Notes: a model not told the origin generated them from the letters alone. A stretch of 14,993 nucleotides of DNA from Dehalococcoidia bacterium UBA1152 (GCA_002311285.1 DBZU01000071.1:1-14993); one strand, 5' to 3'. Numbered from the stretch's first letter, positions 6,345 through 12,943 are shown. Numbers and translations are program-made.

Positions 6345-6769
6345 TCATAGATATCAATCATTTTGGGATTGTTGTTCCCGATCTGGAAGCCGCGACAGAA
6401 TTCTATACAAAGATTATGGGATTAAAGCTTATCGAAATACGTGAAAGAGATGGACTAGGCATATCCCAGGTATTGGGTTATACCGATACGCGGATCAGGG
6501 TCGCTGACGTAAGCACCGGTACTGGGCAAACAATTGAACTAATTGAGTACATCAATCCATTACCAAAAACCTCAAAATCAAGCCAACGGGCAGAATTAAA
6601 GGCTTCCCACATCGCTTTTAACGTAAATAATATTTACGAAACATACGAATCTTTGATTGAACAAGGCGGGCAATCTCTTAATCCTCCGATCGAAGTCACA
6701 AAAGGAAAGACAGTGTGTTACCTGCAAGACCCTTTTGGAAACTGGATAGAATTAATTGAAATGTCATGA
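6341..6769 (+). CDS. VOC-superfamily (glyoxalase/epimerase fold) protein
   Basis: 142 aa with two beta-alpha-beta-beta-beta modules. The four positions expected to bind a divalent metal in this superfamily are all present: His7 (INHFGIVV), Glu66 (QTIELIEY), His90 (SHIAFNV) and Glu137 (GNWIELIE). The second half contains the typical YLQDPFGNWIEL motif. Members include glyoxalase I, methylmalonyl-CoA epimerase, extradiol dioxygenases and resistance proteins; the sequence does not choose between them, though length and motif order are similar to methylmalonyl-CoA epimerase. Its ATG overlaps the fabL stop (ATGA), so the two are probably translated in step. That suggests a job tied to fatty-acid synthesis or acyl thioesters, which is inference only. 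Confidence 0.8.
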   Translation: MIIDINHFGIVVPDLEAATEFYTKIMGLKLIEIRERDGLGISQVLGYTDTRIRVADVSTGTGQTIELIEYINPLPKTSKSSQRAELKASHIAFNVNNIYETYESLIEQGGQSLNPPIEVTKGKTVCYLQDPFGNWIELIEMS

Positions 6770-6784
6770 TTTTAAGCTTTGATT

Positions 6785-6806
6785 AATTAACTGTTTTGTT
6801 AATTTT
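6785..6806. terminator. Weak AT-rich hairpin between convergent genes
   Basis: AATTAAC (6785-6791) pairs with GTTAATT (6798-6804) around a 6-base loop, and the plus-strand copy runs into TTTT. It sits between the end of the fatty-acid operon and the convergent ygfZ gene and overlaps the ygfZ stop codon. With no G-C core the stem is weak, so function as a terminator is only possible. Confidence 0.3.
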
Positions 6807-7797
6807 AGTTAATGGGTTTTAGAACTCTCGCAGCCGTCCTTTTTAATCCTATTTCTACATCCACAGGATTTGACTTTCTACTACAATATCCAAGACCTAT
6901 ATACGTAGAATTAGGCAATCTGACAAAACTAGTGAGCTCACCGATTTGTTGATCATTTAAAAATATAGCGTCTCCAGTTTTTACTCCGGCAGTGTTCCAA
7001 TCTAGTTGAATCAATTGACGTTTTACTTTGTCGTATGTATTGAGCCGCGCAACTACTTCTTGGCCAACATAGCATCCCTTATCAAAGCTTACTGCATCCA
7101 TTAACCCAGCTTCCAGAGGATTAAATCGTTCACCCAATTCTGAACCGAAAATTGGCAAGCCATTTTCAATCCTACAAATTTCTAACGCTCCGGTTCCTGC
7201 AAAAGGAATTCTCGTTTCAGTTATTCTGGAATCGATAGATTTACCAGGAGATATTACAAGCACTTCATATGAGCAGATATTCAGATAATCTGTTCTGACA
7301 ATAACAACAGGAAGATCGAAGATCGTTCCGATACTAGCATTATTAACAGAGGGAGTTATGAAATCTTTTTCTGACAAGGATGCTATATGCTTAGATGATT
7401 GAGGCCCTATAAGTGCATACAACTCAGTTAGCTCTGTGCAATCCTCTACAACTATATCTTCATCAAATGAGAAAAAGTTGATGGCGCTAATTACATTTTC
7501 TTTTGCTTCTAAAGCAGTAAAAACTAGCATCCTGTCGCCCAGATGAACAACTCTAAGCAAATCTACAATACGTCCTTTGTTAGTTGTTAGAATAGTAAGT
7601 GTACTCTGCCGTTCTTTCAGAGCGTTAAGCTGTTTTGTAGAAATGCGATTAAGTAAATCTAGAGCATCTTTACCATACATCCAAAAACGTCCTATTTGTG
7701 TGCGATTAGCCCATGCAACTTTTTTGGTAAGTGCCTCGTATTCATCTTCAACAGATGTATAAAAATGCGGTATATGACTAGCTTGAGTAGTAGCCAA
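6805..7797 (-). CDS. ygfZ: YgfZ/Iba57-type folate-binding Fe-S cluster maturation protein
   Basis: 330 aa, usual for YgfZ. The diagnostic motif KGCYVGQE is at residues 240-247 with the conserved Cys242, followed by a basic strand (RLNTYDKVKRQL). The N-terminal half is the GcvT-like aminomethyltransferase fold (AWANRTQIGRFWMYGKDALDLLNRI, in two blocks within 28-52), and the end is the small beta-barrel domain. YgfZ and mitochondrial IBA57 use folate to help make or repair [4Fe-4S] clusters in enzymes such as MiaB and aconitase. It lies directly downstream of an A-type carrier gene (about 60 bp gap), the bacterial equivalent of the ISCA-IBA57 partnership. TTG start at 7797, with AGGA nine bases upstream. 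Confidence 0.9.
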   Translation of the reverse strand: MATTQASHIPHFYTSVEDEYEALTKKVAWANRTQIGRFWMYGKDALDLLNRISTKQLNALKERQSTLTILTTNKGRIVDLLRVVHLGDRMLVFTALEAKENVISAINFFSFDEDIVVEDCTELTELYALIGPQSSKHIASLSEKDFITPSVNNASIGTIFDLPVVIVRTDYLNICSYEVLVISPGKSIDSRITETRIPFAGTGALEICRIENGLPIFGSELGERFNPLEAGLMDAVSFDKGCYVGQEVVARLNTYDKVKRQLIQLDWNTAGVKTGDAIFLNDQQIGELTSFVRLPNSTYIGLGYCSRKSNPVDVEIGLKRTAARVLKPIN

Positions 7798-7856
7798 GTT
7801 AAACTATCCTGAGAGAATTTTAGATTCTGAGATTAACATATTTGAACTTAATAAAG

Positions 7857-8216
7857 TTATACGCCGAACGAGGTCCCGCAACCACATGTGGTTTTCGCGT
7901 TCGGGTTGTTAAACACGAAGCCTTTACCATTCAATCCGGATGAATAATCCAGTTTAGTGCCGGCCAGAAATACATATGACTTTTTGGGGACATGAAGCTT
8001 TATTCCTCTATGTTCAATCGTTTTATCATCCTGTTCGGGTCCGTCGACTAAGTCTAAAATGTAAGTTAAGCCCGAACAACCTCCACCTTTTACAGCTACT
8101 CTTAAATCTGCCCTAGGTTTACCTGCTTTGGATGAAAAGCTTCGCACATGATCGGCTGCGCTCTCAGATATGGTTATGGTAAGAGGCGTCCGCGGTTTTC
8201 TTTTAGTCGTTGTCAC
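7857..8216 (-). CDS. A-type iron-sulfur carrier protein (IscA/ErpA/HesB family)
   Basis: 119 aa from GTG at 8216. It has the three cluster-binding cysteines of the family: Cys47 in GGGCSGLTY, and Cys111 and Cys113 in CGCGTSF near the C-terminus. The core order (ISESAADHV, LRVAVKGGGCSG, LDYSSGLNGKGFVFNNPNA) is typical. It accepts and delivers Fe-S clusters to apo-enzymes. The start choice rests on GAAGG seven bases before GTG 8216; the upstream in-frame TTG at 8222 is only one base from that site. The N-terminus carries an extra basic Thr/Arg/Lys-rich stretch of about ten residues. Transcribed with ygfZ from a good promoter at 8263-8291. IscA versus ErpA cannot be decided from sequence alone. 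Confidence 0.92.
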   Translation of the reverse strand: MTTTKRKPRTPLTITISESAADHVRSFSSKAGKPRADLRVAVKGGGCSGLTYILDLVDGPEQDDKTIEHRGIKLHVPKKSYVFLAGTKLDYSSGLNGKGFVFNNPNAKTTCGCGTSFGV

Positions 8217-8262
8217 AATCAAACCTTCATTAATAGATGTTTACGTAGATTTCCTGATACTA

Positions 8263-8291
8263 ATTTTAGACAGAGCTTACTTTTAGGTCAA
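8263..8291 (-). promoter_or_regulatory. Sigma70-type promoter for the A-type carrier / ygfZ operon
   Basis: On the minus strand TTGACC (8286-8291) and TAAAAT (8263-8268) are separated by exactly 17 bp, 5/6 matches each. Transcription would begin near 8256, about 40 bases before the GTG start. This is the best-formed promoter in the window. No IscR-like dyad is obvious around it. Confidence 0.6.
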
Positions 8292-8327
8292 CATCTACAC
8301 CAATACGTTTAATAAGAATAGAATGTT

Positions 8328-8358
8328 TTGATTGAAAGTCAAGCTTTCATCCTAAAAT
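8328..8358 (+). promoter_or_regulatory. Candidate promoter with internal dyad before the flavin oxidoreductase gene
   Basis: TAAAAT (8353-8358) can serve as -10, with TTGAAA (8332-8337, 15-bp gap) or TTGATT (8328-8333, 19-bp gap) as -35; neither spacing is ideal. Between them lies the dyad TGAAAG-tcaag-CTTTCA (8333-8349, 6-bp arms), placed where a repressor or a MerR-type activator could act. The non-optimal spacing and the dyad together suggest regulated expression. Confidence 0.4.
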
Positions 8359-8388
8359 AGACAAGTTCTTTAACTTAAAGGAGAGGTT

Positions 8389-9321
8389 ATGTCGGTCCGC
8401 ATTGGTATTGGAATGTTTGGATGGCCGTTTGGACCATCCGGTCCTGAAATGCTTTGGGATTGGGTGGATCAGGCAGAAAGCTCCGACGTGGACTCCGTAT
8501 GGCTCACAGATAGAATAGTTTCATCCAAGCTCAATCTTGAACCAATTGTTGCATTGTCTTTTATAGCTGCAAGGACTAAGCGAATGTTGATCGGTACAAG
8601 CGTTCTTGCCCTGCCATTACGTAATCCTACAATCCTGGCAAAAGAACTTGCTACTTTAGATTATCTGTCAGATGGCAGGATGCTTCCTGCTATTGGACTT
8701 GGTACTGAACAAGAACTTGAATATGAAGCTTGTGGAGTTCGTAGAAAAGATCGTGCATCTCGTACTGACGAGATGTTAATCATTATGCGTAAACTATGGA
8801 CAGGTCAACATATCAGTTTCAATGGCGAACACTTTAAATTAAACCGAGTCTGCATAAAACCAACGCCAGTAAGACCGGAATTGCCTCCGCTATGGATTGG
8901 AGGTCGTAGCAGTGCTGCTTTGAGAAGAGTAGCGAAATTGGGCGACGGATGGCTAGCATCTCGAGTCATGCCTGAAGACATTGTTCTTGGGAAAAAAATG
9001 ATCGAAGAAACTGCAAAAACGTTTGGCCGTACTGTTGATTATGACCATTATGGGGTAATACTTAATTGCTGTTTAGCGGATACGAGAGCTGATGCGATAA
9101 AGTTATCTAAGCCTTATTTAATTCATGATAAAGCCCGTACAAATCTGAACACGCCGTTTTTGGATGCAATTGGAACTACAGATGATGTAATTGACGTAAT
9201 TGACAAATTTGTGGCTGCAGGGGCTACAAAATTTGTTATGAGACCAACTTGCCCGCCAGATAGGATGTTTGAACAACTATCCCTTCTGACAAACCGCATC
9301 ATCCCAAATTATCACACATAA
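8389..9321 (+). CDS. LLM-class flavin-dependent oxidoreductase
   Basis: 310 aa TIM-barrel protein of the bacterial luciferase-like monooxygenase class. Recognisable blocks are an N-terminal strand (IGIGMFGW), SVWLTDR (36-42), the segment LAKELATLDYLSDGRMLPAIGLG (about 84-106, as in F420- and FMN-dependent members), RASRTDEMLIIMRKLW (about 121-136), and PPLWIGGRSSAALRRVAKLGDGW (about 165-187). Such enzymes use reduced FMN or F420; the sequence does not tell me which, nor the substrate. The ATG at 8389 has the strongest ribosome binding site in the window (AAAGGAGAGG). It is convergent with an SDR gene only 7 bp away, and divergent from the Fe-S operon. Expansions of this class are known in SAR202 Chloroflexota and actinobacteria, which agrees with the suggested origin. 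Confidence 0.88.
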   Translation: MSVRIGIGMFGWPFGPSGPEMLWDWVDQAESSDVDSVWLTDRIVSSKLNLEPIVALSFIAARTKRMLIGTSVLALPLRNPTILAKELATLDYLSDGRMLPAIGLGTEQELEYEACGVRRKDRASRTDEMLIIMRKLWTGQHISFNGEHFKLNRVCIKPTPVRPELPPLWIGGRSSAALRRVAKLGDGWLASRVMPEDIVLGKKMIEETAKTFGRTVDYDHYGVILNCCLADTRADAIKLSKPYLIHDKARTNLNTPFLDAIGTTDDVIDVIDKFVAAGATKFVMRPTCPPDRMFEQLSLLTNRIIPNYHT

Positions 9322-9328
9322 CAGTACG

Positions 9329-10201
9329 TTAAGCCTTCCCAATGCGGGTGCCTTTATTTCCACCGAGGACCTGTTCCCATGTTTTATACACTTTTTCAGA
9401 TGGTGTACGCGCTCCAACTGTAGCACTAAATCCACCATCCACGGCTATAGTCTGTCCGCTTATATAGCTACCAGCATTAGAAGCTAAAAGCAAAAGTGTC
9501 CCGATTAATTCCCTCGGTTCTCCAAACCTTCCTAACGGTATTTGTGATTTAACATGTTCTGTGACGGCCGGATTATTTCTAACAAAAGTAGACATTTCAC
9601 TTGGAAAGTAACCTGGCGCAATACAATTTACCCTAATCCCTCGATCTGACCAATTCGCTGCCAGGTTTTGTGTAAGATTAACAATACCAGCTTTAGCAGC
9701 CGCGTAACCTGGAGATAACATGCCTTTAGACCCTCCCAGTCCTGCTACAGAGGCGATATTTATAATCGATCCGCCACTTCCATTACTTAACATGTGTATA
9801 CCTGCTTGTTTAGAGCAATTCCAAGACCCTATCAAATTTACTTTGACAGTATTTTCAAAGTCAAAATCATCTATCCTCTCTGCAAATGGTGTGCCTTCAG
9901 CATCTGTGCCTGCATTATTAACCAGTATATCGACCCGTTTAAACCTTTCTTGGGTTTTTGCAAACAGTGAATTGACATCACTCGCTACGGTTATGTCAGT
10001 TTTTACCGCAATTACCCTTTCACCCGATGGGTCCAGGGTTTTTGCTACTGATATGAGTTTATTTTCTCGACGGGCGCATATCACAACCTTAGCTCCATTT
10101 TTGAATAGTGACTCAGCAAAGGTGATGCCTAGTCCCGATGAGCATCCTGTAACGACTGCAACTTTGCCCCGAAGATCAAAATGACTATCGCGAGTTTCCA
10201 T
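9329..10201 (-). CDS. Classical SDR oxidoreductase of unknown substrate
   Basis: 290 aa, slightly long for a classical SDR because of a C-terminal tail after the DGG motif (about 30 residues, ending KVYKTWEQVLGGNKGTRIGKA in outline). Cofactor loop TGCSSGLG (18-25), NNAG (95-98), catalytic Asn122, Ser151, Tyr166 and Lys170 (YAAAK). Arg44-Arg45 after the second strand suggest NADPH preference. The substrate is unknown; gluconate 5-dehydrogenase-like and FabG-like proteins are the nearest types I can name. ATG start with AAGGAG upstream is convincing. It is divergent from another SDR (10319), sharing a 117-bp intergenic region, and convergent with the flavin oxidoreductase. Confidence 0.88.
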   Translation of the reverse strand: METRDSHFDLRGKVAVVTGCSSGLGITFAESLFKNGAKVVICARRENKLISVAKTLDPSGERVIAVKTDITVASDVNSLFAKTQERFKRVDILVNNAGTDAEGTPFAERIDDFDFENTVKVNLIGSWNCSKQAGIHMLSNGSGGSIINIASVAGLGGSKGMLSPGYAAAKAGIVNLTQNLAANWSDRGIRVNCIAPGYFPSEMSTFVRNNPAVTEHVKSQIPLGRFGEPRELIGTLLLLASNAGSYISGQTIAVDGGFSATVGARTPSEKVYKTWEQVLGGNKGTRIGKA

Positions 10202-10239
10202 TTCTATTCTCCTTGATCTAATTTAAGTAATATATGAAG

Positions 10240-10269
10240 TTGACATTAAGTTAATAATCTCACACTAAA
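10240..10269 (+). promoter_or_regulatory. Candidate promoter for the SDR gene at 10319
   Basis: A perfect -35 TTGACA (10240-10245) is followed after 18 bp by a poor -10 (ACTAAA, 10264-10269). The predicted start of transcription, near 10276, falls at the edge of the 17-bp palindrome listed next. On the other strand, TATATT (10229-10234) may be the -10 for the divergent SDR. Confidence 0.3.
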
Positions 10270-10276
10270 AAGGCAA

Positions 10277-10293
10277 TTGTATTAAAAATACAA
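10277..10293. promoter_or_regulatory. 17-bp palindrome TTGTATT-aaa-AATACAA, possible operator
   Basis: Perfect 7-bp arms with a 3-bp centre lie 25 bp before the ATG of the SDR gene at 10319 and just after a candidate promoter. Position and symmetry fit a dimeric repressor site (for example TetR- or MarR-like) controlling one or both of the divergent SDR genes. No regulator gene is encoded in the window. Confidence 0.45.
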
Positions 10294-10318
10294 GATTTCA
10301 GGTAACAAGAGGTTTTAA

Positions 10319-11140
10319 ATGATTGCAGACCTTACAGGCAAAACTGCTTTGATCACTGGCGCAGCCAATGGTTTAGGGAAAGGCATTGCTAGCATCTTAG
10401 CTCAACAAGGAGCATCCATTGTGGTTGCAGATATTGATTTCAAGGAGGCTCAATTTTTTGCTGACGAGATTGTGTCTGCTGGCAGTAAAGCAGTTAGTGT
10501 AAAAATGGATGTGACGGATGTCGACTCTGTAGATAAGGCAATCTCGAAGATTATTAACACAATAGGTCCAATTCATAAATTAGTTAACAATGCTGGTGTA
10601 ATAGGCGCTCCGGGTTGGCATGAACGATTAAAGGTTACAGAAGAGGATTGGGATTTTACCTACGATGTGAATGTAAAAGGTACGGTTCATGTTACTGAGC
10701 GACTACACGATAACATGATCCAACAGCGCGAAGGCTCGATTGTAAATATTGCTTCTGTAGCTGGCAAAATGGGTAACCCTGATCGACCTAATTATAATGC
10801 TTCAAAGGCTGCTGTTATCAGCTATACTAAGTCTGCAGCACTTAAATTAGCCAAGTTTAATATAAATGTAAATTGCATCTGCCCTGGTAATATATGGACA
10901 CCAATGTGGGACAAAATTTCTATGCGTCAATTTAATTATGGGTCTGAAATTTTTTCGGAGTTCCCTGAAGTAAAAGATAATCGAGAATTGTTTGAACGCA
11001 TAACAGAGATATCTACCCCTATGAAACGAGCACAATCTCCTGAAGATATTGGGTATGCAGTAGCTTTTTTACTATCGGACGCGGCAATCAACATAACAGG
11101 CCAATCCATAAATGTTGATGGCGGACGAGTTATGGTTTAA
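10319..11140 (+). CDS. Classical SDR oxidoreductase, probably NAD-dependent, unknown substrate
   Basis: 273 aa. TGAANGLG (13-20) binds the dinucleotide, and Asp38 at the end of the second strand (VVADID) points to NAD(H) over NADP(H), unlike the divergent neighbour. NNAG (90-93), catalytic Asn118, Ser146, Tyr159 and Lys163 (YNASK) are all present; DGG is at the C-terminus. A longer substrate-binding region (residues about 192-235, including MWDKISMRQFNYGSEIF) sets it apart from FabG and suggests a larger or different substrate, as in sorbitol- or secondary-alcohol-type dehydrogenases. ATG start with AAGAGG six bases upstream. It converges on fabI with a 14-bp gap. Confidence 0.88.
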   Translation: MIADLTGKTALITGAANGLGKGIASILAQQGASIVVADIDFKEAQFFADEIVSAGSKAVSVKMDVTDVDSVDKAISKIINTIGPIHKLVNNAGVIGAPGWHERLKVTEEDWDFTYDVNVKGTVHVTERLHDNMIQQREGSIVNIASVAGKMGNPDRPNYNASKAAVISYTKSAALKLAKFNINVNCICPGNIWTPMWDKISMRQFNYGSEIFSEFPEVKDNRELFERITEISTPMKRAQSPEDIGYAVAFLLSDAAINITGQSINVDGGRVMV

Positions 11141-11141
11141 C

Positions 11142-11181
11142 TCTGGTTATAAAACTAGATACCCATAACATGATAACCAGA
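11142..11181. terminator. Possible hairpin at the junction of two convergent genes
   Basis: TCTGGTTAT (11142-11150) and ATAACCAGA (11173-11181) are perfectly complementary over 9 bp, with a 22-base loop. The right arm is inside the fabI coding end. There is no T tract, and the loop is long, so a terminator role is weak; it may help separate convergent transcripts. Confidence 0.25.
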
Positions 11182-11931
11182 ATCAACGTGTACTACTTCT
11201 CCCGTGACTCCGGACGAAAGGTCTGAGCAAAGATATAAAGCAGTCTGAGCAATTTCTTCAATGGTTATATTACGGCCTAATGGTGATCTTTCGGCAGCTG
11301 CTTTCTTCATAGCAGAGTAGCCAGCAATAACACGAGATGACAAAGTGTCCACCGGTCCTGCTGATATAGCATTGACTCTTATATTCAATGGACCCATATC
11401 ATGAGCTAATTGGCGAACCTCACTTTCAAGAGCTGCTTTTGCGGTACTCATTACGTTGTAACCAGGAAAAACTTTTTCAGCGGCCTGAAAACTCATAGTA
11501 AGTATATTTCCGCCTTCTGGTGACATATGCATCGCAGCATACTTAGTTACAGGCAATAGTGAATAAGAGCTGATCTCGAGAGCTAGATTAAAGCCCTCTC
11601 TGCTAGTATCAACAAATCTGCCTCCGAGATCCTCTCTATTTGCAAAAGCAATTGAATGTACAACTATATCAATTTTTCCTAAACGAATGGATATCTCATC
11701 AAAAGCTCTTTTCACATTTGAGTCTTCACTCACATCACATTCAACCAATACAGGATCTTCCCAGTCAGTTATGAGTTTATCAATGGATCGTTTCAAACGT
11801 TCGTTCTGATAAACGAGAGCCACATTAGCGCCAGCCTTTCTCAAAATACTGGTAATTGACCAGGCTATTGAACGATGATTGGCGACTCCAAATACCACGG
11901 CAACTTTATCGGTTAGATCAATAGTGTACAT
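11155..11931 (-). CDS. fabI: Enoyl-ACP reductase I, FabI
   Basis: 258 aa from ATG 11931, usual for FabI. It has the FabI-specific cofactor loop FGVANHRSIAW (residues 14-24), HSIAF (92-96), the stretch LGGRFVDTSREGF, and the catalytic pair Tyr158 and Lys165 spaced by six residues (YNVMSTAK). The position equal to Tyr146 of E. coli FabI, ten residues before the catalytic Tyr, is Phe148 here. It reduces trans-2-enoyl-ACP with NAD(P)H. The start is uncertain: ATG 11931 gives the family-like MYTIDLTDK beginning, while ATG 11940 and TTG 11961 are in frame upstream; only the TTG has a fair ribosome binding site (GGGG eight bases before). Divergent from the ROK kinase. With fabL it gives the cell two enoyl reductases. 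Confidence 0.92.
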   Translation of the reverse strand: MYTIDLTDKVAVVFGVANHRSIAWSITSILRKAGANVALVYQNERLKRSIDKLITDWEDPVLVECDVSEDSNVKRAFDEISIRLGKIDIVVHSIAFANREDLGGRFVDTSREGFNLALEISSYSLLPVTKYAAMHMSPEGGNILTMSFQAAEKVFPGYNVMSTAKAALESEVRQLAHDMGPLNIRVNAISAGPVDTLSSRVIAGYSAMKKAAAERSPLGRNITIEEIAQTALYLCSDLSSGVTGEVVHVDSGYHVMGI

Positions 11932-11936
11932 ACAAC

Positions 11937-11981
11937 GCATTGTAGAGAGGTGTCCAATCAAGTATCAAGCCCCTACAATGC
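11937..11981. promoter_or_regulatory. Inverted repeat holding the start codons of fabI and the ROK kinase
   Basis: GCATTGTAG (11937-11945) and CTACAATGC (11973-11981) are perfect 9-bp complements, 27 bp apart. Each arm contains an in-frame ATG (minus strand at 11940 for fabI, plus strand at 11978 for the kinase) in the same CTACAATGC context. The 45-bp element is therefore a symmetric divergent start region. It could be a shared operator or leave both mRNAs nearly leaderless; neither is shown. Confidence 0.4.
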
Positions 11982-12943
11982 ACTATATGAACTCATCTAG
12001 ATTAGCAATCGCAATGGATATCGGCGGCACTAACTTAAGATTTGCCCTCATAAATGAGTCTGCAGTTATTTTGAAGAAGGGCGCAACGCTGACCTCAGAT
12101 CATGAAGGCAAAGATGCAATTATCCAACGTATCATTGATTCGGCAAGACTCGTCCTTGAATGGGCAGAAGCGCAACCTGTTGCCATGGGACTAGCTTTAG
12201 CAAGCCCCGTCGATCCTGACACAGGTATTATGCACATGCCTCCAAATATACTAAGCCTTCAAGGATATTCTCCCATACATGATTTAAAGACAAATCTGGG
12301 TATGCCAGTAGTAGCTGCAAATGATGCAACGCTAGCCGCCCTGGCGGAACACAGGTATGGACTTAAAAAATCTGTAGACAATCTGGTTTATTTGACCTTG
12401 AGCACAGGTGTTGGCGGGGGCCAAATAATAAATGGGGAGATTTACAATGGCTCCAGAGGCTTTGCGGCAGAGTGGGGTCATCTTACTTTAGATTTAGATG
12501 GGCCACAATGTAATTGCGGCAGCAATGGCTGTTTTGAAACTTTTTGCTCAGGGCCGTCAATCGTTCGAATTACGCATGAGCTGTTAAAAGAAACGGGAGC
12601 CGATTCCACATTAAGACAAGGCGACTTAGAAAAGTTAACGCCGTTAAACATAGCTCAGGCAGCTAGGGAGGGAGACCAGTTTTCACTCACCGTATGGAAC
12701 AAAATTGGCAGATATTTGGGAATAGCATTGTCTGTAATTTTAAACACGTTAGACCCAGAAATAATCATAATCGGTGGTGGTGTGTCATCGGCATTAGATC
12801 TAATGCTTGAATCTGTCAAACGTGAAATAAACGTCAGGGCGCTATTTCCGTACGTTGACAAAATACCAATTAGAAGTGCCCAGTTAGGAGATGAAGCAGG
12901 CCTTATTGGAGCCGCCACACTAGCTTTTGACAATGTGACTTAA
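11978..12943 (+). CDS. ROK-family sugar kinase (glucokinase-like)
   Basis: 321 aa. The ATP phosphate motif DIGGTNLRFAL (14-24) opens the N-terminal lobe; Asn115-Asp116 (AANDATLAALAEHRYG) supply the catalytic base region; STGVGGG (142-148) and GFAAEWGH (161-168) follow; and His168 with CNCGSNGC (178-185; Cys178, Cys180, Cys185) forms the ROK zinc site. IIIIGGG lies in the C-terminal lobe. It probably phosphorylates glucose or a related hexose or N-acyl amino sugar with ATP. There is no N-terminal DNA-binding domain, so this is a kinase and not a ROK repressor. The frame is open further upstream (from 11879) but that part is antisense to fabI and not conserved in type; ATG 11978 or 11987 is the likely start, both lacking a clear ribosome binding site. 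Confidence 0.9.
   Translation: MHYMNSSRLAIAMDIGGTNLRFALINESAVILKKGATLTSDHEGKDAIIQRIIDSARLVLEWAEAQPVAMGLALASPVDPDTGIMHMPPNILSLQGYSPIHDLKTNLGMPVVAANDATLAALAEHRYGLKKSVDNLVYLTLSTGVGGGQIINGEIYNGSRGFAAEWGHLTLDLDGPQCNCGSNGCFETFCSGPSIVRITHELLKETGADSTLRQGDLEKLTPLNIAQAAREGDQFSLTVWNKIGRYLGIALSVILNTLDPEIIIIGGGVSSALDLMLESVKREINVRALFPYVDKIPIRSAQLGDEAGLIGAATLAFDNVT

Noticed and set aside
9720..10184. Open frame of 154 codons on the plus strand
   Set aside because: Exact antisense of the conserved SDR coding sequence on the minus strand, no ribosome binding site and a sequence unlike any protein.
11129..11169. Short inverted repeat GTTATGG / CCATAAC at the convergent gene ends
   Set aside because: Both arms are coding for the similar Val-Met residues at the two C-termini, so the symmetry is explained by protein sequence.
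11879..11977. Upstream extension of the ROK kinase reading frame
   Set aside because: It is antisense to the conserved start of fabI, and the kinase motif DIGGT comes soon after ATG 11978, so the extension is a shadow of fabI.
8389..12943. Oxidoreductase-rich region as a biosynthetic gene cluster
   Set aside because: Genes alternate in strand, there is no synthase, ligase or transporter, and fabI and the kinase are housekeeping; no pathway can be drawn.
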